Positions 8,830 to 17,580 of a DNA stretch of 64,000 bases are shown here, one piece after another. Source of the DNA: JASHPR01 sp963795055. GTDB taxonomy: Bacteria > Actinomycetota > Actinomycetes > Streptosporangiales > Streptosporangiaceae. Where the stretch lies: contig CAWCGJ010000025.1 in assembly GCA_963795055.1 (NCBI GenBank), positions 124,001-188,000 on the forward strand, written 5' to 3'. The notes below the pieces were generated by a model. It was not told where the DNA came from. It ran no database searches and worked only from the letters and a program-made list of their open reading frames with translations. The position numbers and the translations under genes are program-made. Positions within the stretch are counted from its first letter, which is position 1; each line of letters opens with the position of its first letter.

Positions 8830-9296
8830 CCCGCCCCGACGGAGCTGCCCCGATGACCCGCGCCATCCCAGCCGAACTGGCCGAGATCCTGGAAGAGATC
8901 GTCCCGTCCAGCGGCGCGCCCGGTGGCGGGCACGGCGGGGCATTCCGGCACCGCCAGCACGTCCACCTGGCCTTCATCGCCATCCGCCGCTACGGGGCGG
9001 CGCACGCGGCCGAGCGGGTCGGCAGCTGGCTCCGGTGCCTCACCGCCCACGCGCCGCAGAAGTACCATGCGACGATCACCCGCGCGTGGACCGAGATCGT
9101 CGCGCATCACGTGGCTGCCGACCCGTCGGTCACGGACTTCGACGCATTCGCCGAGCGCTACCCGGCGCTGCTCGACAAGCGCCTGCTCACCCGGCACTAC
9201 ACCGCGGCGGCCCTTGCCTCGCCGCAGGCCAGGGCGGGCTGGGTCGAGCCCGATCTCGCCGCGTTCGGCTGGCCGTCCGGGGCTGCGCGGGCCTAG
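8826..9296 (+). CDS. Conserved protein of unknown function
   Basis: Protein of 156 residues, start ATG overlapping the MarR stop (ATGA). Its sequence is rich in His and aromatic residues in a helical pattern, for example FRHRQHVHLAFIAIRRYG, KYHATITRAW and LLDKRLLTRHYT. No transmembrane segment or signal peptide is visible. I recognise it as a recurring actinobacterial hypothetical but know no function. The conserved HRQHVHLA and HHVAAD segments could bind a metal. A hairpin follows the stop at 9313-9331. Confidence 0.75.
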   Translation: MTRPDGAAPMTRAIPAELAEILEEIVPSSGAPGGGHGGAFRHRQHVHLAFIAIRRYGAAHAAERVGSWLRCLTAHAPQKYHATITRAWTEIVAHHVAADPSVTDFDAFAERYPALLDKRLLTRHYTAAALASPQARAGWVEPDLAAFGWPSGAARA

Positions 9297-9312
9297 CTAC
9301 TCTCACCGGAAA

Positions 9313-9331
9313 GCGCCGCCCGGAGCGGCGC
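9313..9331 (+). terminator. GC hairpin, probable terminator
   Basis: GCGCCGC-CCGGA-GCGGCGC is a perfect 7-bp stem with a 5-nt loop, 16 nt after the stop at 9296. It lacks a U tract, as is common for actinomycete terminators. It separates the MarR operon from the SPFH gene. Confidence 0.5.
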
Positions 9332-9442
9332 GTAGTTGCCGCTGTCCCTGAACGCGGCGGGCATCGCCGCGCGAGGCGGCCACGGATGCGGCAGAAAAGG
9401 TGATATCAATATAGTGCAGTCCGCAGCTAAGGAGGTCGGTCG

Positions 9443-10386
9443 GTGAGTGCTGATGCCACCGGTACGGGCGCCACGGCTAGCACCGGGCGGGCGCCGCGGC
9501 GCCGCGCCCGCCCAGCCCGGAGATCCGTGAGCGCCTCGCCTGGACGCTGCCGGGCCGTCTGGGGCTCAGCGTCGCCGTTGCCGTGGCGGTCGTCGGGATC
9601 GGGCTCCTTTCGTCCGGCATCTCGGGGTCTGACACGGCGCTGATCGCCATCGGCGCGGTGCTGATAGCGGTGGCGCTATGGATCATCGCCGGGCTGACGC
9701 CGGTGGCTCCCGGCGAGGCCCGCGTGGTCCAGTTGTTCGGCCGTTACACCGGAACGATCCGCACCGAGGGCCTGCTGTGGGTTAACCCCTACGCCAAGCG
9801 GCGCAAGGTCTCTACCAAGATCCGTAACCACGAGACCCCGCTGGCGAAGGTCAACGACGCCGACGGCAACCCCATCGAGATCGCCGCCGTGGTCGTTTGG
9901 CAGGTCGAGGACACCGCCAAGGCCTCGTTCGGCGTGGACAACGTCACCGAGTTCGTCGCGATCCAGGCCGAGGCCGCCCTCCGGCAGATTGCCAGCGACT
10001 ATCCCTACGACAACCACGACGGTGGGCTGTCCCTGCGGGGCTCGGCCGGGGAGATCAACGCCGAGCTGGCCGATCAGATCATCCAGCGGGTGACCTCGGC
10101 CGGGGTAAGGATCATCGAGGCCCGGCTGACCCGGCTGTCCTACGCGCTGGAGATCGCGCACGCCATGCTGCGCCGGCAGCAGGCCGGCGCGATGGTCGCC
10201 GCCCGCCAGAAGATCGTGGACGGGGCGGTCGGGATGGTCGAGTCGGCGCTGGCCCGGCTGGACGCCGACGGGCTCGTGGAACTGGACGCTGAGCGCAAGG
10301 CCGCCATGGTCAGCAACATGCTCGTGGTCCTGTGCAGCGACCACTCAACCCAGCCGGTCGTCAACACTGGCACCCTCTACCAGTAA
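9443..10386 (+). CDS. SPFH/band-7 domain protein with apparent N-terminal frameshift
   Basis: Membrane-anchored SPFH (stomatin-like) protein. One transmembrane segment (IAIGAVLIAVALWIIAGL) precedes the SPFH core: VAPGEARVVQLFGRY, LLWVNPYAKRRK, and SAGVRIIEARLTRLSYA. The GTG at 9443 has an AAGGAGG site at 9429-9435 and a TATAGT -10 at 9410-9415. Its frame leaves the SPFH frame near 9505-9520. The SPFH frame is open back to 9481 and reads EIRERLAWTLPGRLGLSV but has no start before the GTG at 9583. A one-base indel in the GC run is the simplest reading. It precedes an Arc-like gene, an arrangement common in actinomycetes. Confidence 0.8.
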
Positions 10387-10403
10387 CCCTGCCGGGCCGA
10401 CGC

Positions 10404-10610
10404 GTGGCGACCGAGCGCAAGAACATCCTCCTCCGGCTGGACCCGGCGGTGCACGATGCGCTGGCCCGCTGGGCGGCCGATGAACTGCGCAGCACCAACG
10501 CGCAGATCGAGTTCATGCTGCGCCGGGCGCTCGCCGAGGCGGGACGGCTGCCGGACAAGGTCTCCCCCGTGCGCCGGCCCGGGCGCCCGCGCAAGGAGCC
10601 GGAGGACTGA
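10404..10610 (+). CDS. Arc-like ribbon-helix-helix protein
   Basis: Protein of 68 residues. KNILLRLDPAVHDALARWA followed by RSTNAQIEFMLRRALAEAG is a typical ribbon-helix-helix (Arc/MetJ) dimer: the beta strand ILLRLD contacts DNA. The tail RRPGRPRK is basic. The GTG start lies 17 nt after the SPFH stop. It is probably a DNA-binding partner or regulator of the SPFH operon. There is no toxin gene adjacent, so an antitoxin role is not supported. Confidence 0.85.
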   Translation: MATERKNILLRLDPAVHDALARWAADELRSTNAQIEFMLRRALAEAGRLPDKVSPVRRPGRPRKEPED

Positions 10611-10619
10611 ACCGAGCAC

Positions 10620-11837
10620 ATGGTCATCACGCGGCACAGCGGGCGGTGGACCCTGGAGGATCGTTTCGCCTCCCCGTGGCAGTACCTGCCGGTCGAGGTC
10701 CCGGACGGTGCGCGAGGGCTGCGCGCGGAACTCGAGTACGAGCGCTCCGGGGCCGTCCTTGACCTCGGCTGCGTCGCGCCCTCGGGGTTCCGCGGCTGGT
10801 CCGGCGGGGCCCGCCGGTCGTTCGTGATCAGCCCGGACGCGGCCACGCCCGGCTACCTGCCCGGCGATATCGAGCCGGGCACCTGGCAGATGATGATCGG
10901 GCTGCACCGGGTGCCACCCGGCGGGGCCGAGTACCGTCTAGCGGTGCAGGTCAGCAGCACGCCCGGGGAGCTGGTCCCGCCGCTGCCACCCGACCCGCTG
11001 CCCCCGCTGGCCGACCGCCGTCCCCGCCGCGAGCTGCCCGCCGGCCTTGGGCGGCGCTGGCTGGCGGGTGATCTGCATGCGCACACCGTGCACTCGGACG
11101 GCGTCATGACCGTGCCGGAGCTGGCCAGGTTCGCGGTCGGCCAGGGCCTCGACTTTCTCGCGATCACCGACCACAACACGATCAGCCATCACGCGGAGCT
11201 GCCGGCCGCCGCTGCGGCGCACGAGATCATCCTGCTGCCCGGCCAGGAGGTGACGGTACCGGCTGGCCACGCGGGCGCGCTCGGCGACGTCGGCTGGATC
11301 GACTTCCGCGAGCCTGCCGACTCCTGGCTGGACGCCACGGAGCGCAGAGGCGGGCTGCTGTCCGTCAACCACCCGATCGGCGGGCATGTGAGCTGGACCA
11401 TCCCGATGGCCCGGCGCCCTCCCCTGGCCGAGATCTGGCACTGGAGCTGGATTGACCCGCACTGGACGACGCCGCTCGCCTGGTGGCTGGCCTGGGACCC
11501 CGGAGCCATCCCGGTGGGCGGCAGCGACTGGCACCGGCCCGGTGATGACGCCCCGCCCGGATCGCCGACCACCTGGGTCGAGTGCGAAGGCGACGACCCC
11601 GGCGCGGTCCTGGACGGGCTGCGCCGGGGCCGGACGGCGATTTCCGCGAGCCGGGACGGGCCGGTCCTGCTCCGGATGGGCGGGGAACTCTTCGCGGCCG
11701 GAGCGGACGGCACGATCCTGGTCGGCCCGGACGGGCCGCTGGCCAGGGTGCGCGGCCCGCTGGCCAGGTTCCGGGGCGGCGCCGGATGCCACCGGCTGAC
11801 CGACGCCGCAGGCGCCACGCTGGCCCTCACGGCGTAG
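10620..11837 (+). CDS. PHP-domain metal-dependent phosphoesterase (CehA/McbA-like)
   Basis: Protein of 405 residues. The C-terminal half is a PHP domain: DLHAHTVHSDGVMT (metal ligands, about residues 148-161), AITDHNT, GQEV, SVNHPIGGH and a late GSDWH motif. The N-terminal 130 residues form a beta-rich region similar to that in CehA/McbA-like hydrolases, which cleave carbamate or phosphoester bonds. No secretion signal is visible. It starts 9 nt after the Arc-like gene and may be in the same operon. The substrate is unknown. Confidence 0.85.
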   Translation: MVITRHSGRWTLEDRFASPWQYLPVEVPDGARGLRAELEYERSGAVLDLGCVAPSGFRGWSGGARRSFVISPDAATPGYLPGDIEPGTWQMMIGLHRVPPGGAEYRLAVQVSSTPGELVPPLPPDPLPPLADRRPRRELPAGLGRRWLAGDLHAHTVHSDGVMTVPELARFAVGQGLDFLAITDHNTISHHAELPAAAAAHEIILLPGQEVTVPAGHAGALGDVGWIDFREPADSWLDATERRGGLLSVNHPIGGHVSWTIPMARRPPLAEIWHWSWIDPHWTTPLAWWLAWDPGAIPVGGSDWHRPGDDAPPGSPTTWVECEGDDPGAVLDGLRRGRTAISASRDGPVLLRMGGELFAAGADGTILVGPDGPLARVRGPLARFRGGAGCHRLTDAAGATLALTA

Positions 11838-11892
11838 CCGGATCACCGCGAGGGCGTGCTCATCTGGAACACCGGATAGCAGATGGCCGACT

Positions 11893-12603
11893 TCATCGGC
11901 CTCCCCTGAGGTTCTCGCCGGGCTGGTCGCGCTTGACCAGCAGGCGGCGGATCCGGTCCGCCTCTTCGGGCTGGAGGTTCGGGTCATGCAGCCGGAAGCG
12001 ACCGGCGCGGACCAGCCAGCCGGCGTCCACGGCCAGGCCGGAATGCCTCAGGACGGCGTTGGCGAACAGCCGCTGGCCGGCCCGGCCGACGAGCCGCTGC
12101 CAGGCCGAGCCGGGAACCGTGGACAGGGCCACGACCACCCAACAGTAGGCCAGGTCGGCCTCGGCCGGCCCGTGGCCCGCTCCCTCCCAGTCGATCAACA
12201 CCGGCCCCCGCGGCGACAGCAGAACGTTCGCGGGATGCAGGTCCAGGTGCAGCAGGGCCTCGCCGTCGCCGAACGGCGCGCGGAGCCTGTCCAGGCCGGG
12301 CACCGCGTGGACCTGCTGGTGCAGGCGAGCCAGGCACGCGGCGTGGCGCAGCAGCCGCCACGGGCGGCGGGCCAGGTCGGCCAGCATGGTCGGCCCGTCC
12401 ACCTTCTCCATCACGATGTCAGGCCCGGCCACGTCGAAGACCTCGGGCACGGGAACGCCGTGGGCGCCGGCCCACGAGATGACCTCGGCCTCCCCCTCGG
12501 CCGACCGGGCGCGGTTGTGGTACCGGCGCAGGATCCGCCCGCCGCCGAGGTCATAAACGTCGGCGGAGCGGCCGGCGGCCAGCGGCCGCATCTGGCGAGA
12601 CAC
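11893..12603 (-). CDS. APH-family phosphotransferase-like protein
   Basis: Protein of about 236 residues of the aminoglycoside phosphotransferase/choline-kinase superfamily. The catalytic loop is HLDLHPANVLL and the metal-binding motif is IDWEGAGHGPAEADLAY, both intact. The N-lobe is short (RSADVYDLGGGRILRRY, then VMEKVDG). The longer open frame to 12705 would overlap the upstream gene by 85 nt, so the GTG at 12603 (or ATG 12591) is chosen. Members phosphorylate diverse small alcohols or sugars; nothing here indicates antibiotic resistance. Confidence 0.8.
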   Translation of the reverse strand: MSRQMRPLAAGRSADVYDLGGGRILRRYHNRARSAEGEAEVISWAGAHGVPVPEVFDVAGPDIVMEKVDGPTMLADLARRPWRLLRHAACLARLHQQVHAVPGLDRLRAPFGDGEALLHLDLHPANVLLSPRGPVLIDWEGAGHGPAEADLAYCWVVVALSTVPGSAWQRLVGRAGQRLFANAVLRHSGLAVDAGWLVRAGRFRLHDPNLQPEEADRIRRLLVKRDQPGENLRGGR

Positions 12604-12620
12604 TGCGGTGATCAGCCGGG

Positions 12621-13358
12621 TCAGGGCTTCAGCAGGGCGATCCGCGCCCGCAGGATGGCCCGTCTCGACGCCACGCTGCTGACCTCTTCCGGCCGCTGCG
12701 GGCACTCCCCCGCGGCGATGGCCCGGTTCATCCGGACTCCCGCGTCAGCCTTAGTGATCATCTCGAAGATCATCTTCGGGTCCAGCTCCGCCAGATCCCT
12801 GGTCCGCTCGAGCACGTCGCCCGCCTCGCCGACCCAGACGTTCTTGATGCCGCCGCCCTGGGTCCGGTCGAGCAGCACCGACACCACGTGCCCCCGGTTG
12901 GCGTACCAGAAGCTCGCGGTCACCGCCTCCTGCTGGCCGGCCCAGTCGCCGTAAGACCAGCACTGGCCCGGGCTCGGCTTGCCGATGGACTCGGCCCAGT
13001 CCGGCTCGCCGACCCCCGTGGCCCCGAGCCGGTCGGCGGCGGCGGAAGCCGCCTCCCGCAGGGATCCGGAACCGACCGCGCCGAGCACGCGCAGGGTCGC
13101 CAGCGCCTCGGGGGTACCCGACTGCTCGGCGGCCGAGACGATCTCGTCCGCCTGCCCGGGTTCGGAACCGAACGCGGCCAGGATGTCCGAGCCCCACAAC
13201 TCGGCATCGAGCGGGCTGTCGACCTCGGTCAGCACCGCCCGCGCCTCGGTGAGCACGGCGGCGAGGGTATCCGCGGGCGAGGCCCTGGCGAACACGGCCT
13301 CAAGCTCAGGATCATCGAACAGTGACCCGAACGGCTCATCTGGAGGCTGAGCAGTCAT
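12621..13358 (-). CDS. Conserved actinobacterial protein of unknown function
   Basis: Protein of 245 residues, mostly helical, with an acidic N-terminus (FGSLFDDPELEAVFARA). A central segment, GQCWSYGDWAGQQEAVTASFWY followed by GHVVSVLLD, has a compact beta pattern. No signal or membrane segment. An alternative ATG lies at 13367. It ends 17 nt before the phosphotransferase start, so the two are likely co-transcribed. I do not recognise a function. Confidence 0.7.
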   Translation of the reverse strand: MTAQPPDEPFGSLFDDPELEAVFARASPADTLAAVLTEARAVLTEVDSPLDAELWGSDILAAFGSEPGQADEIVSAAEQSGTPEALATLRVLGAVGSGSLREAASAAADRLGATGVGEPDWAESIGKPSPGQCWSYGDWAGQQEAVTASFWYANRGHVVSVLLDRTQGGGIKNVWVGEAGDVLERTRDLAELDPKMIFEMITKADAGVRMNRAIAAGECPQRPEEVSSVASRRAILRARIALLKP

Positions 13359-13433
13359 GCCCCGCATCCTGTCACGATGAGGCGGCGCGGGGGGCCGCTG
13401 CGGCACAGCCGGGGCGAGCGGGATGCAACAACG

Positions 13434-13500
13434 AGTCCTTTCAATCTGTCGACCTCGGGCCCAGGGCATGCGGGGCAGCCAAGGGGAGGATGAAAGAGTT
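13434..13500 (+). ncRNA. Candidate structured leader element, copy 1
   Basis: One of three related stem-loop elements in the window. The 3' arm is GGGGAGGATGAAAGAG (13483-13498); CTTTCA (13438-13443) pairs with TGAAAG (13491-13496) and the stem continues past a bulged A. The inner hairpin is CCTCG (13453-13457) with CGGGG (13471-13475). It ends about 46 nt upstream of the LLM oxidoreductase start and lies in sense orientation. A half KstR-like sequence (TGCAAC, 13424-13429) lies just upstream. Function is inferred only from repetition and pairing. Confidence 0.55.
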
Positions 13501-13543
13501 CACTTTGTAGCGATCATGGCTGGCCGGACGGAAAGGATGCCTC

Positions 13544-14518
13544 GTGAATCCGACGCCGCGATGGGGAATCACGCTCCCGCTGCCGGGGATGGCCCTGGCC
13601 GAGCAGCGCGAGATCGTCGCCGGGCTGCCCGCGCTCGGCTACACCGACGCGTGGTCCGCCGAAGTCAACGGCAGCGACGCGTTCACACCGCTGGCCCTGG
13701 CCGCGCAGTGGGCCAGCGAGCTGCGGCTCGGCACCGCGATCGTCCCCGTCTACACCCGCGGGCCCGGCCTGATGGCGATGAGCGGCGCCACGCTGGCCGG
13801 CCTCGCGCCGGGCCGTTTCGTATTCGGCATCGGCACCTCATCCCCGGTCGTGGTGGAGCAGTGGAACGCGGCCAAGCTCGACCGGCCCTATCAGCGGGCC
13901 CGTGACATGCTGCGGTTCCTGCGCCAGGCCCTGGCCGGGGAGAAGGTCACCGAGGACTACCCGACGTTCCGGGTGAACGGGTTCCGCCTCGACTCGCCGC
14001 CCGCCACGCCGCCCGCGCTAGCGCTCGCCGCGCTGCGGCCGCAGATGATCCGGCTCGCCGCCACGCAGGCCGACGCGGCGATCACGAACTGGCTGGCTCC
14101 CGGCGACGTGCCGAAGGTGCGGGCCGTGGCCGGGGCCGGCTGCGAGCTGGTCGCCAGGATCTTCGTCTGCCCCACGCCCGATGCCGGGCTGGCCCGCGCC
14201 ATCGGCAGGCGGATGATCGCGGCCTACATGACCGTGCCCGCCTACGCCGCGTTCCACGACTGGCTGGGCCGGGGTGAGGTCATGCGGCCAATGCGCGAGG
14301 CGTGGGCGGCGGGCGACCGCAAGGGCGCCCTGGAGAAGATCGGCGACCAACTGGTCGATGACCTCATCGTGCACGGCGCCCCGGAAGCCTGCCGGGAACG
14401 GGTGGCCGAGTACCAGGCCAGCGGCCTGGACACGCCGGTCATCGCGATCGTCCCCCCGCCCGGCACCGACGCCGCGGGCGTCGCCAAGCTCGTGCGCCAG
14501 CTCAGCCGGGCCGGGTGA
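13544..14518 (+). CDS. LLM-class F420-dependent oxidoreductase (Rv3520c-like)
   Basis: Luciferase-like monooxygenase-fold protein of 324 residues. Marks are WGITLPLPGMALAEQREIV, LGTAIVPVYTRGPGLMAMSGATL, and FVFGIGTSSPVVVEQWN, which build the TIM barrel that binds the deazaflavin F420. It resembles the M. tuberculosis Rv3520c protein, which sits beside ltp3/ltp4 in the cholesterol region. Here it stands near the steroid genes and carries the structured leader seen upstream of fadE26 and cyp125. It probably performs a hydride transfer in sterol breakdown; the substrate is not known. Confidence 0.85.
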   Translation: MNPTPRWGITLPLPGMALAEQREIVAGLPALGYTDAWSAEVNGSDAFTPLALAAQWASELRLGTAIVPVYTRGPGLMAMSGATLAGLAPGRFVFGIGTSSPVVVEQWNAAKLDRPYQRARDMLRFLRQALAGEKVTEDYPTFRVNGFRLDSPPATPPALALAALRPQMIRLAATQADAAITNWLAPGDVPKVRAVAGAGCELVARIFVCPTPDAGLARAIGRRMIAAYMTVPAYAAFHDWLGRGEVMRPMREAWAAGDRKGALEKIGDQLVDDLIVHGAPEACRERVAEYQASGLDTPVIAIVPPPGTDAAGVAKLVRQLSRAG

Positions 14519-14539
14519 CCGGCCGGCCGCGCGGCGCCG

Positions 14540-15655
14540 TCAGAACGTGATGACCCCGCGCAGGATCCGCCCGGCCCCGACATCCGCGTACCCCTGGTTG
14601 ACCTGATCGAGCCGGTACGTCTCGGTGATCAGCTCATCGAGCTTCAGCACGCCGTCGCGGTAGAGGTTCAGCAGCCGGGGAATCTGGGTCCGGGGGCTTT
14701 CCGCCCCGTACAGACAGCCCTTGATCTCCTTGTTCATCATGGCCAGCAGGAACAGGTTGACATCGGCCTGGGCCTGCGCGATCGGCGCGACCGAGGTGAC
14801 CACGCACGTGCCGCCCTTGGCCGTCAGCGTGAGCGCGGGCTCCAGCAGCTCCCCGCGCATGACCCCGAACGTGCAGATCACCGAGTCGCACATGGCCCCC
14901 CACGTCAGCTGGCCGACCCCGGCGATGGCCTCGTCCAGCGAGGGGTAGACATGCGTGGCCCCGAACCGCAGGGCCTGCTCGCGCTTGAACTCGACCGGAT
15001 CGACGGCGATGATCCGCCGTGCCCCGGCCACCCGCGCGCCCTGGACCGCGCCGATCCCGACCCCGCCGATGCCGAGGACCGCCACGGTGTCACCGGGACG
15101 AACTCCCGCGCGGTTCACCGCCGAGCCGAACCCGGTGGCCACTCCGCACGAAACCAGGGCAACCGCCGGCCACGGGATGTCCGGGTCCACCTTGACGACC
15201 GAGGACTCCGCCAGCAGCTGCCGTTCTGAGAACGCCCCGAGCTGCGAGAACCGCGCCACCGGCTCACCTCCGATCCGGTGCGCGATGCGACCGTCGGTGA
15301 TCATCCCGGTGTCGAACAGCTTCATGCCCATGTCGCACAGGAAAGCCTGGCCGGCGCGGCACGAAGCGCAGGAGCCGCAGGACGGGATGAACGCCAGCGC
15401 GACGTGGTCTCCGGGCGCCACGGAGGCCACTCCCTCGCCCACCTGCGAGACCTCGCCGGCACCCTCGTGGCCGCAGATGACCGGGTAGTGCGGCAGCGGC
15501 AGGTCACCGGTCCGCACGTGCTCATCGGAATGACACAGGCCGCAGGCCCGGATCTCAACCAGCACCTCGCCGGGCCCCGGCTCATCGACCTCGACCGTAT
15601 CGATCTTGTAGTCCTCGCCGGGTCCGTAGAGCAGCGCCGCGCGCGTACTGATCAT
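14540..15655 (-). CDS. NDMA-dependent-type zinc alcohol dehydrogenase
   Basis: Medium-chain zinc alcohol dehydrogenase of 371 residues. Catalytic-zinc ligands lie in CGLCHSDEHV and GHEGAGEV; the structural zinc loop is CGSCASCRAGQAFLC with four Cys. The cofactor fold is VLGIGGVGIGAVQGA. The long insert with DGRIAHRIGG and the end YADVGAGRILRGVI match the NDMA-type actinobacterial dehydrogenases with tightly bound NAD. It is divergent from an SDR gene with a KstR-like box between (15712-15725). A plausible role is oxidation of a sterol-derived primary or secondary alcohol. Confidence 0.85.
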   Translation of the reverse strand: MISTRAALLYGPGEDYKIDTVEVDEPGPGEVLVEIRACGLCHSDEHVRTGDLPLPHYPVICGHEGAGEVSQVGEGVASVAPGDHVALAFIPSCGSCASCRAGQAFLCDMGMKLFDTGMITDGRIAHRIGGEPVARFSQLGAFSERQLLAESSVVKVDPDIPWPAVALVSCGVATGFGSAVNRAGVRPGDTVAVLGIGGVGIGAVQGARVAGARRIIAVDPVEFKREQALRFGATHVYPSLDEAIAGVGQLTWGAMCDSVICTFGVMRGELLEPALTLTAKGGTCVVTSVAPIAQAQADVNLFLLAMMNKEIKGCLYGAESPRTQIPRLLNLYRDGVLKLDELITETYRLDQVNQGYADVGAGRILRGVITF

Positions 15656-15711
15656 GTTCGATGCACCCCTAAGCAGGTAGGCGCTTCGCCGAGCGGTGGA
15701 TGGTACTAAAG

Positions 15712-15725
15712 TAGAACAGGTTTCA
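15712..15725. promoter_or_regulatory. KstR-like operator
   Basis: TAGAACAGGTTTCA fits TnnAACnnGTTnnA, the consensus of the steroid-responsive TetR repressor KstR. It lies between the divergent alcohol dehydrogenase (start 15655) and SDR (start 15817) genes and could control both. Confidence 0.7.
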
Positions 15726-15816
15726 GTTCGGTTCCGCAAGGCAGCACCGACCAGGTGGTGGACGGGTTCCTCCGGCTGCTCCTCGACGGAATCACCAGCT
15801 GAGGCCAGGGAGACAG

Positions 15817-16578
15817 ATGGGCAGGCTCGACGGCAAGGTGGCGCTGATCACCGGGGGCGCCCGGGGGATGGGCAAGTCGCACGTGCGGCACTTCGTGGCC
15901 GAGGGCGCCCGCGTCGTTTCCGGCGACATCCTCGACGACCGGGGCCAGTACGTGGCCGACGGGCTCGGCGCGGACGGCTGCCGGTACGCGCACCTCGACG
16001 TGACCTCGGAAGCGGACTGGGCCTCGGCGGCGGCGCTGGCGGTTGAGGCCTTCGGCCGGCTCGACGTGCTGGTCAACAACGCGGGGGTGCTGAAGTTCGC
16101 CAGCATCGCCGAGATGCCGCTCGACGACTTCCGCCGGATCCTCGAGGTGAACGCCGTCGGCTGCTGGCTGGGCATGAAGGCGGTGATCGAGCCGATGAAG
16201 GCCGCGGGCGGCGGCTCGATCGTCAACATCTCCTCGATCGAGGGGTTCACCGGGGCGGCCGGGCTGTCGGCCTACAGCGCCAGCAAGTTCGCGGTGCGCG
16301 GCATGACCAAGGTCGCCGCGCAGGAACTCGGCCCGTTCGGCATCCGGGTCAACTCGGTGCATCCGGGCGGCGTGCTGACCAGGATGACCCTCGAGCAGGC
16401 CGCGACCTTCGATCGCGTCGACGGCGACGCCTTTCTCCGGTCGCTGCCCATCGCCCGGTTCGCCGAGCCGGTGGAGATCTCCCGGCTGGTGGCCTTCCTC
16501 GCCTCCGATGAATCGTCCTACTCGACCGGCAGCGAGTTCGTCGCCGACGGCGGGATCCTGAGCGGTCCCGGCTACTAG
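15817..16578 (+). CDS. SDR-family 3-alpha/20-beta-hydroxysteroid dehydrogenase-like
   Basis: Classical short-chain dehydrogenase of 253 residues. Cofactor motif TGGARGMGKSHV, NNAGV, catalytic Ser in INISSIEGFTG-like context (NISSIEG), and catalytic YSASK. The N-terminus and the end YSTGSEFVADGG closely follow M. tuberculosis FabG3 (Rv2002), a 20-beta-hydroxysteroid dehydrogenase. Asp in SGDILDD favours NAD. It is downstream of a KstR-like box and heads a small operon with the next SDR and a PPOX-fold gene. Steroid oxidoreduction is likely, exact position unknown. Confidence 0.85.
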   Translation: MGRLDGKVALITGGARGMGKSHVRHFVAEGARVVSGDILDDRGQYVADGLGADGCRYAHLDVTSEADWASAAALAVEAFGRLDVLVNNAGVLKFASIAEMPLDDFRRILEVNAVGCWLGMKAVIEPMKAAGGGSIVNISSIEGFTGAAGLSAYSASKFAVRGMTKVAAQELGPFGIRVNSVHPGGVLTRMTLEQAATFDRVDGDAFLRSLPIARFAEPVEISRLVAFLASDESSYSTGSEFVADGGILSGPGY

Positions 16579-16590
16579 TAGGGAGCATCC

Positions 16591-17580
16591 ATGGCCGACG
16601 GCGTGACCCTGGACGGCAGGACCGCGATCGTGACCGGCGCAGGCCAGGGGCTGGGCCGGGCCGAGGCCATCGCGCTGGCCGGGGCCGGGGCCCGGCTGGT
16701 GCTCAACGACCTGCCCGGGCCCGCGGTGCACGATACCGCGGACGAGATCATCGCGGCCGGCGGCCAGGCGGTGGTCTGCGCGGGCGACGTCGGGGACTGG
16801 TCCACCGGCGAGGGCCTGGTCGCCGGCGCCCTCGCCTCCTTCGGCGGCCTGGACATCCTGGTCAACAACGCCGGGGTGCTCCGGGACCGGATGATCTTCA
16901 CGATGTCCGCCGACGAGTGGGACCTGGTGCTGCGGGTGCACCTGCGCGGCCACTTCGTGACCACCCGCCACGCCGCCGCGTACTGGCGCGAGGCGAGCAA
17001 GCGGGCCGGCGCCCCGGCCTACGCCAGGATCGTGAACACCTCGTCGGAGGCGTTCCTGCTCGGCTCGCCCGGGCAGCCGAACTACGCCGCGGCCAAGGCC
17101 GGGATCACCGCGCTCACCGTGGTCACCGCGCGCAGCTGCGCCCGCTACGGCGTGCGCGCCAACGCCATCTGCCCCCGCGCGCGCACCGACATGACCGCGG
17201 ACCTGATGGGCCCGCCGCCCGACGCTGCGGTGGACCCGCTGGCCCCCGAGCACGTCGCGCCGCTGGTGGTCTACCTGGCCAGCCCGGCCGCGGCCGGGAT
17301 CAACGGCCAGGTATTCGTGGTGCACGGCGGGATCGCCGCGGTGATGGAGCCACCGCGGATCCGGGCCGTGTTCACCGCGCGCGAGCACGGCTCCGCCGAC
17401 GGCATGTGGTCCCTCGAGGCCGTGCAGCGCGCCCTGGGGCCGATGTCCGAGAACAGCCCGCAGGACCCGCCCTCCGCCGGGTTCGCGTGCGAGGACACGC
17501 TGGCCCTGGCCGACGAGACCATAGGCTTCGCGCGTACCCCAGAAAACCAAGGGCCACAACGGACCGGAGCGGGGTCATGA
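16591..17580 (+). CDS. SDR-family dehydrogenase with C-terminal extension
   Basis: Short-chain dehydrogenase of 329 residues. Cofactor motif TGAGQGLGRAEA, NNAGVLRDRM, catalytic Ser in NTSSEA and catalytic YAAAK (reads NYAAAKAGI). The extra 70 residues beyond the usual SDR length, with DGMWSLEAVQRAL, resemble the extended SDRs of the KstR regulon such as Rv3548c and Hsd4A. These are thought to act on beta-hydroxyacyl-CoA or 17-hydroxysteroid intermediates. It starts 12 nt after the previous SDR and overlaps the next gene by ATGA. Confidence 0.8.
   Translation: MADGVTLDGRTAIVTGAGQGLGRAEAIALAGAGARLVLNDLPGPAVHDTADEIIAAGGQAVVCAGDVGDWSTGEGLVAGALASFGGLDILVNNAGVLRDRMIFTMSADEWDLVLRVHLRGHFVTTRHAAAYWREASKRAGAPAYARIVNTSSEAFLLGSPGQPNYAAAKAGITALTVVTARSCARYGVRANAICPRARTDMTADLMGPPPDAAVDPLAPEHVAPLVVYLASPAAAGINGQVFVVHGGIAAVMEPPRIRAVFTAREHGSADGMWSLEAVQRALGPMSENSPQDPPSAGFACEDTLALADETIGFARTPENQGPQRTGAGS

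Noticed and set aside
11893..12705. Longer phosphotransferase starting at 12705
   Set aside because: It would overlap the upstream co-directional gene by 85 nt and the added residues have no kinase similarity; GTG 12603 is more likely.
13490..13510. Leader peptide MKEFTL starting at the ATG inside the leader element (a similar MKEVQRG frame exists in the cyp125 copy)
   Set aside because: The GGGGAGG stretch touches the ATG with no spacing, so it cannot serve as its ribosome-binding site, and the fadE26 copy has no matching short stop. The conserved sequence is better explained by pairing.
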